From Qipengyuania nanhaisediminis (GTDB lineage: Bacteria > Pseudomonadota > Alphaproteobacteria > Sphingomonadales > Sphingomonadaceae), in the NCBI RefSeq assembly GCF_900115585.1, contig NZ_FOWZ01000001.1, forward strand, positions 434,001-498,000: a stretch of 64,000 nucleotides of DNA. The letters are read 5' to 3'. Under the pieces are notes generated by a model that worked only from the letters and a program-made list of their open reading frames with translations, had not been told where the DNA came from and made no database searches. Shown here one piece after another: positions 33,531 through 42,969 of this stretch (its first letter is position 1; every line of letters starts with the position of its first letter). The translations under genes were made by a program, and so were the position numbers.

Positions 33531-34667
33531 ATGGATGGGCCGCACGCGCTAGCGCTGCGGCCCATGCCATTTTTCCCCACCGCACCCGTCCGGATCCAGC
33601 CCTATTTCGGATATCGCAACGAGGAGCGGCTGTTCATCACCGCCCGCGCCTTGCGCTCGCGCGACAGCAGCTTTGCGAAGTCGGGAAAATGGCAGGCGAT
33701 GCGCACCATGATGGGTCAGTTTGCCAGCCATGAAGTGGAGGGCCTGCCGGTCGAGCTCGAGATCGCCGCTCCGGGCCAACAATCGCAGCGGCACCAGGGC
33801 GTGACCGACAAGGAGGGCTTCGTCCATTTCGACATCAGGCTGGAGGGTGACTGGCCCTATGGCGAGGAACCGGAATGGGAGACGGTCAGCTTCCATTGGT
33901 CCAATGGCGAAGGCGAACACTGCCTCGACGGACACGTGCTCGCGCCGGGCAAAAGCACGTCGCTCGGATTCATCTCGGATATCGACGATACGATCATCGA
34001 AACGGGGATCACCGGGAATTTCCGCGCGGTGATGCGTAATTGGCGGCGAGTGCTCATGCAGATGCCGGAAGAACGTATCCTCGTTCCCGGCGCGGACGTA
34101 TTCTACAACGCCTTGGGCGGCGGGCAGGACCATCACGGGCAGAATGGCCACGCCGGCGATCACCAGCGCGCATCACGGCGCCCCTTCTTCTACGTTTCGT
34201 CGAGCCCGTGGAACCTGTTTTCCTATCTCGTCACCTACATGAAGGGCCGCGGGTTGCCGCTTGGCCCGATCATGTTGCGCGACTGGGGCCTCAATCGCGC
34301 AACATTCGGATCCTCCAGCCACGGCGCTCACAAGCGCGCCGCAATCGACGGGATCCTGGCGACCTATCCCGACATGAAATTCGCGCTGATCGGCGATGAC
34401 AGCCAGGGTGACCTAACCGCCTTTGCCGATGTAGCGGCCAGCAATCCGGGCAGGGTCAGGGCGGTCTTCATCCGTAAGGTCGGCGAAGCGATGAGCCCGG
34501 AAGAACTTGCTGCCAAACAGTCTTTGAAGTCCGCAAACATCCCGCTCTGGCTTGGTGAGGGTTATGAGGAAGGGCGCAAATTCCTCGCCTCGATCGGATT
34601 GCTCGAGGACGATGAAGCACAGAATGTCGTCAAGTCGGTCGGCAAGGGCGAAACGGAGGCAGCGTGA
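33531..34667 (+). CDS. App1-like phosphatidate phosphatase domain protein (DUF2183)
   Basis: 378-residue protein. The C-terminal catalytic domain has the HAD-type motif SDIDDTIIETG, the middle serine motif FFYVSSSPWN and the later ALIGDDSQGD. This is the App1 catalytic architecture; yeast App1 is a phosphatidate phosphatase. The N-terminal third (FFGYRN-like YFGYRNEERLFITARAL) is a beta-domain common to bacterial members. Starts at 33522 (GTG), 33531 and 33564 are possible. The downstream esterase gene overlaps its stop by GTGA. Confidence 0.85.
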   Translation: MDGPHALALRPMPFFPTAPVRIQPYFGYRNEERLFITARALRSRDSSFAKSGKWQAMRTMMGQFASHEVEGLPVELEIAAPGQQSQRHQGVTDKEGFVHFDIRLEGDWPYGEEPEWETVSFHWSNGEGEHCLDGHVLAPGKSTSLGFISDIDDTIIETGITGNFRAVMRNWRRVLMQMPEERILVPGADVFYNALGGGQDHHGQNGHAGDHQRASRRPFFYVSSSPWNLFSYLVTYMKGRGLPLGPIMLRDWGLNRATFGSSSHGAHKRAAIDGILATYPDMKFALIGDDSQGDLTAFADVAASNPGRVRAVFIRKVGEAMSPEELAAKQSLKSANIPLWLGEGYEEGRKFLASIGLLEDDEAQNVVKSVGKGETEAA

Positions 34668-35587
34668 AGACGGTGATGCTGATAGTGGGCGTGATCGTGG
34701 GCCTCGCCCTGATCGCCGGCGGCGCGGTCCTGATCGCAATCAATCGCAACGGTCCTGCCGTCCTCGACGCGGTGGATCGGATTTCCGGCGGCAAGACCGC
34801 CGTCCAGCTGCTGCACAAGCAGAGCCTCGGCGACGACAAGCGCCAGAAACTCCTCGTCTATGGCGACCCATCCGCCAGCAAGGCCCTGCCGGTTCTGATT
34901 TTCATCCACGGCGGTAGTTGGCGCAATGGCGATCCGGACGACTACGGCTTCATCGCCCGGAACATTGCTCCGGAAGGGTTCGTCGTGGTGCTGGGCGGAT
35001 ATCGCCTGCGCGACAACGGCCGCTATCCGGCGATGCTTCAGGACACGGCAGCCGTGACGGCGTGGGTCCATGAGAACATCGCGACCTATGGCGGTGACCC
35101 CGACCGCATCCTGCTTTCCGGTCACTCAGCCGGAGCATACAATGTTGCGCAGGTGGCACTGGAAGAACGCTGGCTGGCAAAAGCTGGCGTTCCGCGTGCG
35201 GCGATCCGCGGCGTGATCGGACTGGCAGGGCCTTACGATTTCTATCCCTATGACAGCGATTCCACCCGGGCCGCCTTCGGCTCTGTGGGTGTGGGCGCGG
35301 AAAGCCAGCCGGTAAACCATGTGCGCGGCGATGCCCCTCCCATGCTGCTGGTGCACGGGGAACAGGACAGCCTCGTCAAACCGCGCAATACCCGCGCCCT
35401 TGCCGCCGCGCTGGAGCAAGGCGGGGCAGGCGTGCAGACGCTTTTCATGCCGGCCATGACGCATAATGACCCGCTGCTTGCCCTCGCCCATCCCTGGCGG
35501 CGCGACCCGGAAGTGATCGATACGTTCATCAGCTTCCTCGATCGGAACGCAGCGCTTTCAGTTCCGGTTCAGGCCAAAACCCCGTAA
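34664..35587 (+). CDS. Alpha/beta hydrolase (carboxylesterase-like), membrane-anchored
   Basis: 307-residue hydrolase with an N-terminal membrane anchor (VMLIVGVIVGLALIAGGAVLIAI), so probably facing the periplasm. The oxyanion motif HGGSW, the nucleophile elbow GHSAG, and the late Asp and His (HGEQDS, MTHNDP) make a complete catalytic triad. It resembles the BD-FAE / carboxylesterase group of short-chain esterases. The GTG start overlaps the stop of the App1-like gene, so the two are co-translated. Substrate unknown. Confidence 0.88.
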   Translation: MKTVMLIVGVIVGLALIAGGAVLIAINRNGPAVLDAVDRISGGKTAVQLLHKQSLGDDKRQKLLVYGDPSASKALPVLIFIHGGSWRNGDPDDYGFIARNIAPEGFVVVLGGYRLRDNGRYPAMLQDTAAVTAWVHENIATYGGDPDRILLSGHSAGAYNVAQVALEERWLAKAGVPRAAIRGVIGLAGPYDFYPYDSDSTRAAFGSVGVGAESQPVNHVRGDAPPMLLVHGEQDSLVKPRNTRALAAALEQGGAGVQTLFMPAMTHNDPLLALAHPWRRDPEVIDTFISFLDRNAALSVPVQAKTP

Positions 35588-35598
35588 GAGGAGAGCCG

Positions 35599-36981
35599 AT
35601 GCGCCTGCTTTCCCACCTCTTCGCCCTTGTCGCGCTTCTTGTCCTGGCGGCCCAGCCCCTGGCCGCACAATCGGTTCTGCGCGATGCGGAAACCGAAGCG
35701 TTCCTCGACGAGATTGCCGCTCCCTTGGTCGAAGCCGCAGGCCTCGAGCCTGGCAATGTCGAGATGGTGCTGATCAATGACCCGAGCCTCAACGCCTTCG
35801 TTGCAGGCGGCCAGGCGATCTACCTCCACAGTGGCCTGATCGACGCTGCCGATAGCGCAAACGAAGTGCAGGGCGTGATCGCTCACGAACTGGGCCATAT
35901 TACCGGCGGCCATATCAATCGCATCGGCGAAGGTTACGCCAAGGCCGGCAATATCTCGCTGCTCTCCATGCTTGCCGGTATCGGCGCAGCGCTTGCCGGT
36001 TCGACCGACGCTGCGATGGGCCTGATGATGGCCGGGCAGAGCGCCGCGCTCAGCTCCGTTCTCTCGTTCACCCGCACACAGGAGGCGAGTGCCGATGCGG
36101 CGGGTGCCGAATATCTGTCGCGCGCAGGCATTTCCGGTCGCGGTTCCCTATCCTTCTTTGGCAAGCTGCTGAACATGGAGATGCGGCGGGGCTTCAGCCA
36201 GGACGAGGAAGCTGGCTTCTGGCGCACGCACCCCCTTTCGGGCGACCGCATCTCGACCCTGCGCGGCACCTATGAAAAGGATCCCGCCTGGAACAAGCCG
36301 AGCGACCCGGCGCTGGAAGCGCGTTTCCAGCGGGTGAAGGCCAAACTCATGGGCTATGTCGCGAAACCCGAGCACACCCTGCGTGACTATCCGGAAAGCG
36401 ACACCTCCACACCCGCGCTCGTCGCTCGCGCCTATGCCTATCACAAGCAGGCCAAGATGGAGCGCGCGCTCGGAACCGCCGATCTGCTGATCGAGCGCGC
36501 CCCTGCCGACCCTTACTTCCTCGAGCTGAAGGGCCAGGTCCTGCTGGAATCGGGCCGCCCGGACGAGGCGCTTACGTACCTTCGCGAAGCCACCACGCTA
36601 AGCCGCGCCGAGCCCCTAATCGCATCGCTCTTCGGCCATGCGCTGATCGCTACCGAGGACGAGACAAACTACGAAGAGGCGGAGCGTGTGCTGCGCGCGT
36701 CGGTGGGTCGTGATCGCTACAATCCCTTCGCATGGTACCAGCTCGGGGTCGTCTATGCCGCGCGCGGCGACATGCCCCGCGCACGATTGGCCAGTGCGGA
36801 ACAGCAAGTCATGAAGCGCGAATATGCACTCGCGATGCGCAGCGCACAGGCGGCGGAAGCAGGTTTGCCTGTCGGATCACCCGACTGGTTGCGGGCGCAG
36901 GATATCGGCATGCAGGCACGGGCATTGCTCGAACAGCAGTGCGAAATGAGCAAGGACCGTAGCTGCCGCAGGCGGCGATAG
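35599..36981 (+). CDS. M48 family metalloprotease with TPR repeats (BepA-like)
   Basis: 460-residue exported protease. The signal peptide is at residues 1-23. The zinc motif HELGH lies in VIAHELGHITGGH at about residue 97, and the third ligand is in TQEASADAAG. The second half holds tetratricopeptide repeats (for example FLELKGQVLLESGRPDEALTYL). This matches the BepA/YfgC group, which watches over outer-membrane protein assembly. It is followed 25 nt later by a DsbA-like gene, consistent with a role in envelope quality control. Confidence 0.92.
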   Translation: MRLLSHLFALVALLVLAAQPLAAQSVLRDAETEAFLDEIAAPLVEAAGLEPGNVEMVLINDPSLNAFVAGGQAIYLHSGLIDAADSANEVQGVIAHELGHITGGHINRIGEGYAKAGNISLLSMLAGIGAALAGSTDAAMGLMMAGQSAALSSVLSFTRTQEASADAAGAEYLSRAGISGRGSLSFFGKLLNMEMRRGFSQDEEAGFWRTHPLSGDRISTLRGTYEKDPAWNKPSDPALEARFQRVKAKLMGYVAKPEHTLRDYPESDTSTPALVARAYAYHKQAKMERALGTADLLIERAPADPYFLELKGQVLLESGRPDEALTYLREATTLSRAEPLIASLFGHALIATEDETNYEEAERVLRASVGRDRYNPFAWYQLGVVYAARGDMPRARLASAEQQVMKREYALAMRSAQAAEAGLPVGSPDWLRAQDIGMQARALLEQQCEMSKDRSCRRRR

Positions 36982-37006
36982 AGCAGCAGGAACGGGGAAC
37001 AGGACG

Positions 37007-37687
37007 ATGGCACGGCATTTTGTAACAGCGCTGATTGCGCTGGTGTTCGGGTTCGCAGGCGCGGCGCTCTTCTCGTTCAGCGGGTTGGGCAATTCGCAGA
37101 CCCGCGAGTACCTCGTCGCAAACCCCGACATCCTGCCCGCGATGGCAAACGCCTACCAGGAGCAGCAATCGCGCGATTCGCTGGCCTCCATTTCCAGCGA
37201 AGTGACGACACCGTTCCCCGGCGCGGTTCTCGGTAATCCGGAGGGTTCGCGCACGCTGGTGAAGTTCACCGATTATGCCTGCGGCTATTGCAGGATCAGC
37301 ACCGAGGATATCGACCGCCTCGTCGCCGACGATCCCGAGCTACGCGTTGTCATCCGCGAACTTCCGCTGTTCCAGGGCAGCGATGTGCCCGCACGGATGG
37401 CACTGGCCGCAGCGAAACAGGGCAAGTTCGACGCGTTCTACCACGCCATGTTCGCGATGGGATCGACCGCGCCCGAAAACGTGATGGCGGCGGCGCGCGA
37501 AGCCGGTCTCGATCTCGAGGCGGCCCAGGAATACGGCGCATCGGAAGAGGTCACGGCAGAACTTGCACGCAACCAGGCGCTGGCCCAGCAGCTCGGCTTT
37601 TCCGGAACACCCAGCTGGGTGACCGGCGACAAGGCATTCGAAGGCGCGGTCGGCTACGACCAGCTGGCGAAAGCGATCGGCAGCTAG
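37007..37687 (+). CDS. DsbA-family thiol oxidoreductase, exported
   Basis: 226-residue protein with an N-terminal signal or anchor and a thioredoxin fold. The active site is CGYC (in FTDYACGYC), and the cis-Pro loop is FSGTPSWV. The N-terminal extension before the fold (NPDILPAMANAY) is the DsbA-scaffold-type helix seen in alphaproteobacterial members. It would form or rearrange disulfide bonds in the periplasm. Predicted to be co-transcribed with the M48 protease gene. Confidence 0.92.
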   Translation: MARHFVTALIALVFGFAGAALFSFSGLGNSQTREYLVANPDILPAMANAYQEQQSRDSLASISSEVTTPFPGAVLGNPEGSRTLVKFTDYACGYCRISTEDIDRLVADDPELRVVIRELPLFQGSDVPARMALAAAKQGKFDAFYHAMFAMGSTAPENVMAAAREAGLDLEAAQEYGASEEVTAELARNQALAQQLGFSGTPSWVTGDKAFEGAVGYDQLAKAIGS

Positions 37688-37690
37688 GCC

Positions 37691-38299
37691 CTATTCCTCG
37701 ATCGCCTTGGCGTACATCGAGGCAAGCGGCTTCGCCATCACACGGCGCACCATCGGCTCGAAGAATTCCAGCGGTTCGCTCTCGTAATCGGGATCGAAGG
37801 CCGCCTGGTCGTACTTCTCGCAGAATTCGGCACAGGCCTGGTAATGCGGGCTGTCCTGGAACTTGTCGCGCACATTGCGATCCATGCCGAGGTGATGGAA
37901 ATAGTAATAGCCCTGGAACGCGCCGTGGTTCTGGCAGATCCAGTGGATTTCCTCGGTCACGAAGGGCTTGATGATCGAAGCCGCGACTTCCGGGTGGTTG
38001 TAGCTGCCCAGCGTGTCGCCGATATCGTGGAGCAGCGCCATCACGACATATTGCTCGTCACGTCCGTCGCGATGCGCGCGAGTCGCGGTTTGCAGGGAAT
38101 GTTCGAGGCGGCAGACCGGAAATCCGCCGAAATCGCCGTCGAGCAGCTTGAGGTGATCGAGCACACGGTCGGGCAAGTCCTTGGCAAAAGCCATGTATTC
38201 CGCACCGATGATCGCCCAGTCTTCCTGCGTGCCTTCCTTCATTTCGCGGAACTTGGCGCGCTCCTCGATCGAGTGGGTCAGGTTTTCCGGCTTGTTCAT
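37691..38299 (-). CDS. HD-domain protein, mixed-valent di-iron oxygenase-like
   Basis: 202-residue protein. The segment RLEHSLQTATRAHRDG followed by MALLHDIGDTLG has the HD metal-binding pattern, and later HWICQNHG and the YFHHLG motif supply more His ligands. This arrangement resembles PhnZ and myo-inositol-oxygenase-type HD proteins, which cleave C-P or C-C bonds using two irons, more than a phosphohydrolase. Substrate unknown. ATG 38299 has GGGAGAG upstream. It is divergent from the histidine kinase gene and converges on the DsbA gene with 3 nt between them. Confidence 0.78.
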   Translation of the reverse strand: MNKPENLTHSIEERAKFREMKEGTQEDWAIIGAEYMAFAKDLPDRVLDHLKLLDGDFGGFPVCRLEHSLQTATRAHRDGRDEQYVVMALLHDIGDTLGSYNHPEVAASIIKPFVTEEIHWICQNHGAFQGYYYFHHLGMDRNVRDKFQDSPHYQACAEFCEKYDQAAFDPDYESEPLEFFEPMVRRVMAKPLASMYAKAIEE

Positions 38300-38380
38300 C
38301 GGCTCTCTCCCAAGTGCTTTCTTGCCATATATCCTAGCGACTGGCGCAGGGCGCGGCAATTGGGCTAGGGAAGCCTCACG

Positions 38381-39598
38381 ATGGCCGTGTTGCCCTTTAG
38401 CCCTACGCCGTTCTTCGCGAACAAGAACCAGGCGTTCTGGAACCTCCAGCTGTTAGGCTGGGGCGGGGCGACAATGCTGCGCGTCATGTCTGCCGTGGCG
38501 AACGACCAGCCGGCAGAGCGCCTCGTCATTATCCTGATTGCGACGATCACGGGCTTCTCGCTCAGCCTGATCCTTTCCGTCGTGTACAATTACTTGATCG
38601 CGCAAAGGCCGCTGGTGACATGGGGCAGCACCGCGGTTGTCCTGATGTTCGCAACGGGCATTTATGCCTTCATCGATAGCTGGGTGCTGGAAGTCGCGGG
38701 CACGTCTTCGAGCGGGAGTTTCGTCAGCCTGTTCGTGGGCATCTATTTCTTCGACCTAACCTTGCTCGGCGCCTGGTCGGCGCTCTACTATGCGATCAAT
38801 TTCTTCCTCCAGGTGGAGGAGCAATCCGACCGTCTGGAGCGGCTCGAGGCCCAGGCCACCAGCGCACAGCTGGCCATGCTGCGGTACCAGCTAAATCCGC
38901 ATTTCCTCTTCAACACTCTCAACTCGATCAGCACACTGGTCCTGCTCAAGCAGACCGAGCCGGCGAATGCGATGCTGACCCGTCTTTCCAGCTTCCTGCG
39001 GCACACGCTGGTAACCCAGCCGGGCGGCAAGGTGAGCGTCGCACAGGAGGCGGAGACGCTGCAGCTCTACCTCAGTATAGAGAAGATGCGGTTCGAGGAC
39101 CGCTTGCGCACCAATTTCAGGATCGAAGACAGGGCCGCCAAGGCCCAGGTCCCTTCCATGCTCCTCCAGCCGCTTATCGAAAATGCGATCAAATACGGCG
39201 TCAGTCCCAAAGAAGAGGGCGCCGAAATCTCGCTGCTCGCACAGATCGTCGGGCCACGCCTGAGGATTACGGTGTCTGACACCGGGCCCGGCGTCGACGT
39301 CGGAGGGGTCGCGGACGACCTTCCCGCCGTAATGGCCACGCACAAGCGCCGCGATTCGACGGGCGTGGGTCTCGCCAATATTCGCGATCGCCTGGCGCAG
39401 GCCTATGGCGACGACCACCGTTTCGAAATCCGCTCACCCGAGTCGGGCGGATTCACCGTGCTGATCGAAATTCCGCACGAACTCGCCGACGAGGAAGAGC
39501 CGCCTGCCGCAGCGCAGGGGACATTGGCCGAGAAACAAGCCACTGCCTTGGCCGTTAATCCCCCGTCTGCCCCCCAGAAGGTAAGTACCAAGCCATGA
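38381..39598 (+). CDS. LytS-type sensor histidine kinase
   Basis: 405-residue membrane kinase of the His_kinase family (PF06580 type). There are about four transmembrane helices (residues 20-140), then a coiled-coil and the phospho-acceptor block QLNPHFLFNTLNSIS. N- and G-boxes are ENAIKYGV and DTGPGV. The C-terminal ~40 residues are Pro/Ala-rich. The stop overlaps the ATG of the LytTR response-regulator gene (ATGA), so the two form a pair. Stimulus unknown. Confidence 0.9.
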   Translation: MAVLPFSPTPFFANKNQAFWNLQLLGWGGATMLRVMSAVANDQPAERLVIILIATITGFSLSLILSVVYNYLIAQRPLVTWGSTAVVLMFATGIYAFIDSWVLEVAGTSSSGSFVSLFVGIYFFDLTLLGAWSALYYAINFFLQVEEQSDRLERLEAQATSAQLAMLRYQLNPHFLFNTLNSISTLVLLKQTEPANAMLTRLSSFLRHTLVTQPGGKVSVAQEAETLQLYLSIEKMRFEDRLRTNFRIEDRAAKAQVPSMLLQPLIENAIKYGVSPKEEGAEISLLAQIVGPRLRITVSDTGPGVDVGGVADDLPAVMATHKRRDSTGVGLANIRDRLAQAYGDDHRFEIRSPESGGFTVLIEIPHELADEEEPPAAAQGTLAEKQATALAVNPPSAPQKVSTKP

Positions 39599-40389
39599 CT
39601 ATTCGCACGATCCTCGTCGACGACGAAAAGCTCGCAATCCAGGGGCTTCAGCTACGCCTCGAACCGTTCGATGACGTTGAGATCATCGAAACCTGCCAGA
39701 ACGGGCGTGAGGCGATCCGCGCGATCAAGACGCTGAAACCGGACCTCGTCTTTCTCGACATCCAGATGCCGGGCTTCGACGGCTTTTCCGTGGTCCAGGG
39801 CGTCATGGAGATCGAACCGCCGCTGTTCGTGTTCGTCACCGCCTTCCAGGAACATGCCATCCGCGCCTTCGAGGCGAATGCGGTCAACTACCTGATGAAG
39901 CCGGTCGACGAGGACAAGCTCGCCGATACCATCGAGCGCGTCCGCCAGCGCCTCGCCGAGAAGAAGTCCTCCGACGAAGCCGATCGCCTGCGCGGCGTCC
40001 TTTCCGAAGTCGCACCCGAAGCGGTCGAGACGAGCGAGGAAGATGCCGAGGCTGCCGGCCGCTACGAGAAGCTGATCAACGTGAAAGACCGCGGCCAGAT
40101 CTTCCGTGTGGAAGTCGAGACAATCGAGCATATCGAGGCTGCCGGCGACTACATGTGCATCTATACCGGCGATAATTCGCTTATCCTGCGGGAGACGATG
40201 AAGGACCTCGAACGCCGCCTGGATCCGCGCAAGTTCCAGCGCGTACACCGCTCGACCATCGTCAATCTGGACCAGGTGCGCCAGGTAAAGCCGCATACGA
40301 ACGGCGAATGCTTTCTGGTCCTCGATAGCGGCGCGGAAGTGAAAGTTTCGCGTTCCTATCGCGACGTCGTGGCACGCTTCGTCCACTGA
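39595..40389 (+). CDS. LytTR-family response regulator
   Basis: 264-residue regulator. The receiver domain (residues 1-120) has the acidic DD pair (LVDDEK), the phospho-acceptor Asp in LVFLDIQMP and the Lys in MKPVDE. The C-terminal LytTR DNA-binding domain runs from about residue 160 (EVETIEHIEAAGDYMCIYTG to FQRVHRSTIVNLDQV). It is cognate to the LytS kinase encoded upstream. The stop overlaps the nadC start (TGATG), so NAD synthesis is co-expressed with the signalling pair, though not necessarily regulated by it. Confidence 0.92.
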   Translation: MTIRTILVDDEKLAIQGLQLRLEPFDDVEIIETCQNGREAIRAIKTLKPDLVFLDIQMPGFDGFSVVQGVMEIEPPLFVFVTAFQEHAIRAFEANAVNYLMKPVDEDKLADTIERVRQRLAEKKSSDEADRLRGVLSEVAPEAVETSEEDAEAAGRYEKLINVKDRGQIFRVEVETIEHIEAAGDYMCIYTGDNSLILRETMKDLERRLDPRKFQRVHRSTIVNLDQVRQVKPHTNGECFLVLDSGAEVKVSRSYRDVVARFVH

Positions 40390-41249
40390 TGGGCTTCACC
40401 TTAGACGGATTCGACCTCGCCGCCTTCGTGCGCGAGACGCTCGCCGAGGATCTCGGCCAAGGCCTTCCCGGCGGCGGGCGTGACGTAACCAGCGAAAGCG
40501 TCATTCCAGCAGACGCGCGGTTCTCCGGCGTAATGGACACGCGCGACGACATCCGCGTCGCAGGCCTTCCGGTGGCGGAAGCTTTCTTCCGCGCGCTCGA
40601 TATGGACATGACAATCGAGTTGCTGGTCGAAGAGGGCGAAAGCGTTCCGGCCGGGACCGACCTGATGCGCCTCGAAGGCAACGCCCGAGCCATGCTGACG
40701 GCAGAGCGCAGTGCACTCAACACCGTTCAGCACCTGTCGGGCATCGCCACCATGGTTGCGCAATATGTCGCGACGATGGACAATCCCGACTGCACCCTGC
40801 TCGACACCCGCAAGACCATTCCCGGCCTGCGCCATCTCGAGAAATACGCGGTCCGCATGGGCGGAGGTGCGAACCACCGCATGGGCCTGTGGGACGCTGC
40901 AATGATCAAGGACAACCACGTCCTCGTCGCGGGCAGCGTTGGCGAGGCGGTGCGCCGCGCGGTCGACGCAGGCGTCGAGGACATCATCTGCGAAGTCGAC
41001 CGTATCGACCAGATCGAACCAGCGCTCAAAGCCGGGGCCACGCGGCTCTTGCTCGACAACATGGAGCCACCGACGTTGCGCGAAGCCGTTGAGCTGGTGG
41101 CGGGCCGGGTCCCGACCGAAGCCAGCGGCGGCATCAATCTTGCCACGATCAAGGCAAAGGCCGCCACCGGTGTCGACTACGTATCCGTCGGCAGGCTCAC
41201 CCAGAGCGCACCTGCGGCAGATATCGGTCTGGACTTTACCCCGCTGTAA
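40389..41249 (+). CDS. nadC: Nicotinate-nucleotide pyrophosphorylase (carboxylating)
   Basis: 286-residue quinolinate phosphoribosyltransferase that makes nicotinate mononucleotide, carbon dioxide and pyrophosphate for NAD synthesis. The motifs TRKTIPGLRHLEKYAV and MGGGANHRMGL with the substrate-binding Arg, Lys and His are intact, as is the PRPP/quinolinate site near EVDRIDQIEPALKAG. Length and start agree with the family. The start overlaps the LytTR gene by one nucleotide. nadA and nadB are not in this window. Confidence 0.95.
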   Translation: MGFTLDGFDLAAFVRETLAEDLGQGLPGGGRDVTSESVIPADARFSGVMDTRDDIRVAGLPVAEAFFRALDMDMTIELLVEEGESVPAGTDLMRLEGNARAMLTAERSALNTVQHLSGIATMVAQYVATMDNPDCTLLDTRKTIPGLRHLEKYAVRMGGGANHRMGLWDAAMIKDNHVLVAGSVGEAVRRAVDAGVEDIICEVDRIDQIEPALKAGATRLLLDNMEPPTLREAVELVAGRVPTEASGGINLATIKAKAATGVDYVSVGRLTQSAPAADIGLDFTPL

Positions 41250-41287
41250 TTCGGGTGCATTCCGTTCCTGAATGTGAGGGGGATGCC

Positions 41288-41710
41288 ATGAAGCCTGCAG
41301 CGATCAAAAAGTTCGATTTGCTTTATCTCGGCTCGGTGGCCGTTTCCTTGCTCGGCGTGTTGCTGGTCTTCGACACCATGGTCGAGATTTCCAACGACGA
41401 GCTGGCCGCCCAGGGTATCGCACCGATGGGACAAGGGCTCCTGATTGCCGGTCTGGCGTTCTGGATCTTCATCGCTCTGGCACTGTGGTTCCTCGTTTCC
41501 AAACTGCGGATCGAGTTCGTTAAATACGTGCTCGCTCTCTTCGCCGCCTACGGCGTCTACGCGGCGGCGATGGGAAGCGGCGGCGAGGCGCCAATGGTCA
41601 GCGTGATCATCAGCTGGATCAGTACGATCATGACGGTCGGTGCCGTCTATTTCCTCTTTACTCCCGAAGCGAAGGCCTGGTTCGCGCAGAAGCGAGGCTC
41701 GGGCGATTAG
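41288..41710 (+). CDS. Four-helix membrane protein of unknown function
   Basis: 140-residue protein with four predicted transmembrane segments (VAVSLLGVLLVF, LLIAGLAFWIFIALAL, YVLALFAAYGVYAAAMG, MTVGAVYFLFT). ATG 41288 has GAGGGGG upstream. No family is recognised. It lies 38 nt after nadC and its 3' end overlaps the RNase T2 frame, so it belongs to the LytS-LytTR-nadC operon. Confidence 0.72.
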   Translation: MKPAAIKKFDLLYLGSVAVSLLGVLLVFDTMVEISNDELAAQGIAPMGQGLLIAGLAFWIFIALALWFLVSKLRIEFVKYVLALFAAYGVYAAAMGSGGEAPMVSVIISWISTIMTVGAVYFLFTPEAKAWFAQKRGSGD

Positions 41711-42410
41711 AGCCGGTCTTATTGCTGCGTCTGTTATCGCCTCGCTGGGGTTTGCCAGCGTTGCCCAGGCGCAGGCCTATCAATGTCGTCTTCCTGCGAA
41801 TGTACAGACACCGCAGCTTCGCGACGAAGGACGGGCGCGGAACCTGCCTGTCACCGGCTACACCCTGGCGCTCAGCTGGAGTCCGGAGTTTTGCCGCTTT
41901 CGCGAGGATGACAGGCGGCACGCCCGGCAATGCTCCGGCAGGCAAGGCCGGTTCGGTTTCACCGTTCACGGCCTATGGCCGAACAGCGGGCGTACATGGC
42001 CCCAGTGGTGTGCGCGGACACCGGTCAGCGCCGATGTACTGAGGCCCAATCTCTGCATGAGCCCCGATGCGTCGCTCCTTGCCCGCCAGTGGCAAAAGCA
42101 CGGCAGTTGCATGACCCGGCGCCCGGCGACCTATTTCAAGGTGACGCGCATACTTTACGATGGTCTGCGGTGGCCGGATTTCGTGCGCATCAGCCGCGAG
42201 GACGACCTCACCGCCGGCACCATCCGCACCCGCTTTGCAGACGCCAATCCGGGCTGGTTTCCCGAGGCTGTGGGCGTGCACCTCGATCGCAAGGGATGGC
42301 TCGAGGAATTGCGGCTTTGTTACGACAGGCGCTTCATGCCCGAAGCCTGCGATGCACAGCGCTTTGGCGCAAAGGACAAGCAGGCTGCGAAGATCTGGCG
42401 GGGTCTGTAA
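41640..42410 (+). CDS. Ribonuclease T2 family protein, exported
   Basis: 256-residue secreted endoribonuclease. The two catalytic motifs are clear: FTVHGLWPN and WQKHGSC, each with the active His. The protein has a signal peptide (LIAASVIASLGFASVAQA) and several Cys for disulfides. The only good start is GTG 41640, giving an Arg-rich n-region and a 71-nt overlap with the preceding gene; a start closer to the signal core would be an unusual codon. It acts on RNA outside the cytoplasm. It is the last gene of the nadC operon. Confidence 0.85.
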   Translation: MPSISSLLPKRRPGSRRSEARAIRAGLIAASVIASLGFASVAQAQAYQCRLPANVQTPQLRDEGRARNLPVTGYTLALSWSPEFCRFREDDRRHARQCSGRQGRFGFTVHGLWPNSGRTWPQWCARTPVSADVLRPNLCMSPDASLLARQWQKHGSCMTRRPATYFKVTRILYDGLRWPDFVRISREDDLTAGTIRTRFADANPGWFPEAVGVHLDRKGWLEELRLCYDRRFMPEACDAQRFGAKDKQAAKIWRGL

Positions 42411-42432
42411 GGAACAACAAGAAGACGCCCGG

Positions 42433-42969
42433 TCAGCTTTGCTTCCTCAGCCTTCCGACCAGCGCATCGGTCCCGGCAGCGATGCCCGCAAGATAATCAT
42501 CTTGCCTGAAATGAGGCAGGATCGAATCTTGGATCACCGCTGAGCAGAACTCGTCCGGCAACACCTCCTCAAGACCGTAGCCGACGGCGATCCTCACCCT
42601 GCGCTCGTTAGGAGCAACCAGGAGGATGACGCCATCATCGACACCTGCGCGACCGATCCCCCAGGCATTGCCCAGATCGGTCGTGTAGTCCGCAATCTCG
42701 CGCCCCTTGAGACTGCCGACGGTAACAACCACCATCTGGTGTCCGGTGGCCTTCTCCAGGTCGATAAGCTTCTGGGCAATCGCCTGCTCTGCTGCCGGCG
42801 TAAGAAGATTGGCATGATCCGAAACCGGCCCAAGCAGTTCCACCGAGGGAGCCGGACGGGATTCTTCTACCGCAACCGGGGCTGGATCGGCCTGCGATTG
42901 ATCCAGGCATCCGACCAGCGCTGCGCCGAAAACGAGCGGACCATAGACTATATGGGAGAGGCGCCTCAT
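42433..42969 (-). CDS. TPM-domain protein, probable lipoprotein
   Basis: 178-residue protein with an N-terminal lipoprotein signal (FGAALVGC) and one TPM domain (LTPAAEQAIAQKLIDLEKATGHQMVVVTVGSL, then NAWGIGRAGVDDGVILLVAP). TPM proteins are envelope proteins with poorly known roles in photosystem repair in plants and in stress in bacteria. No C-terminal transmembrane or glycine-rich tail is present, so it is a short form. Its start overlaps the stop of tadA by ATGA. Confidence 0.87.
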   Translation of the reverse strand: MRRLSHIVYGPLVFGAALVGCLDQSQADPAPVAVEESRPAPSVELLGPVSDHANLLTPAAEQAIAQKLIDLEKATGHQMVVVTVGSLKGREIADYTTDLGNAWGIGRAGVDDGVILLVAPNERRVRIAVGYGLEEVLPDEFCSAVIQDSILPHFRQDDYLAGIAAGTDALVGRLRKQS

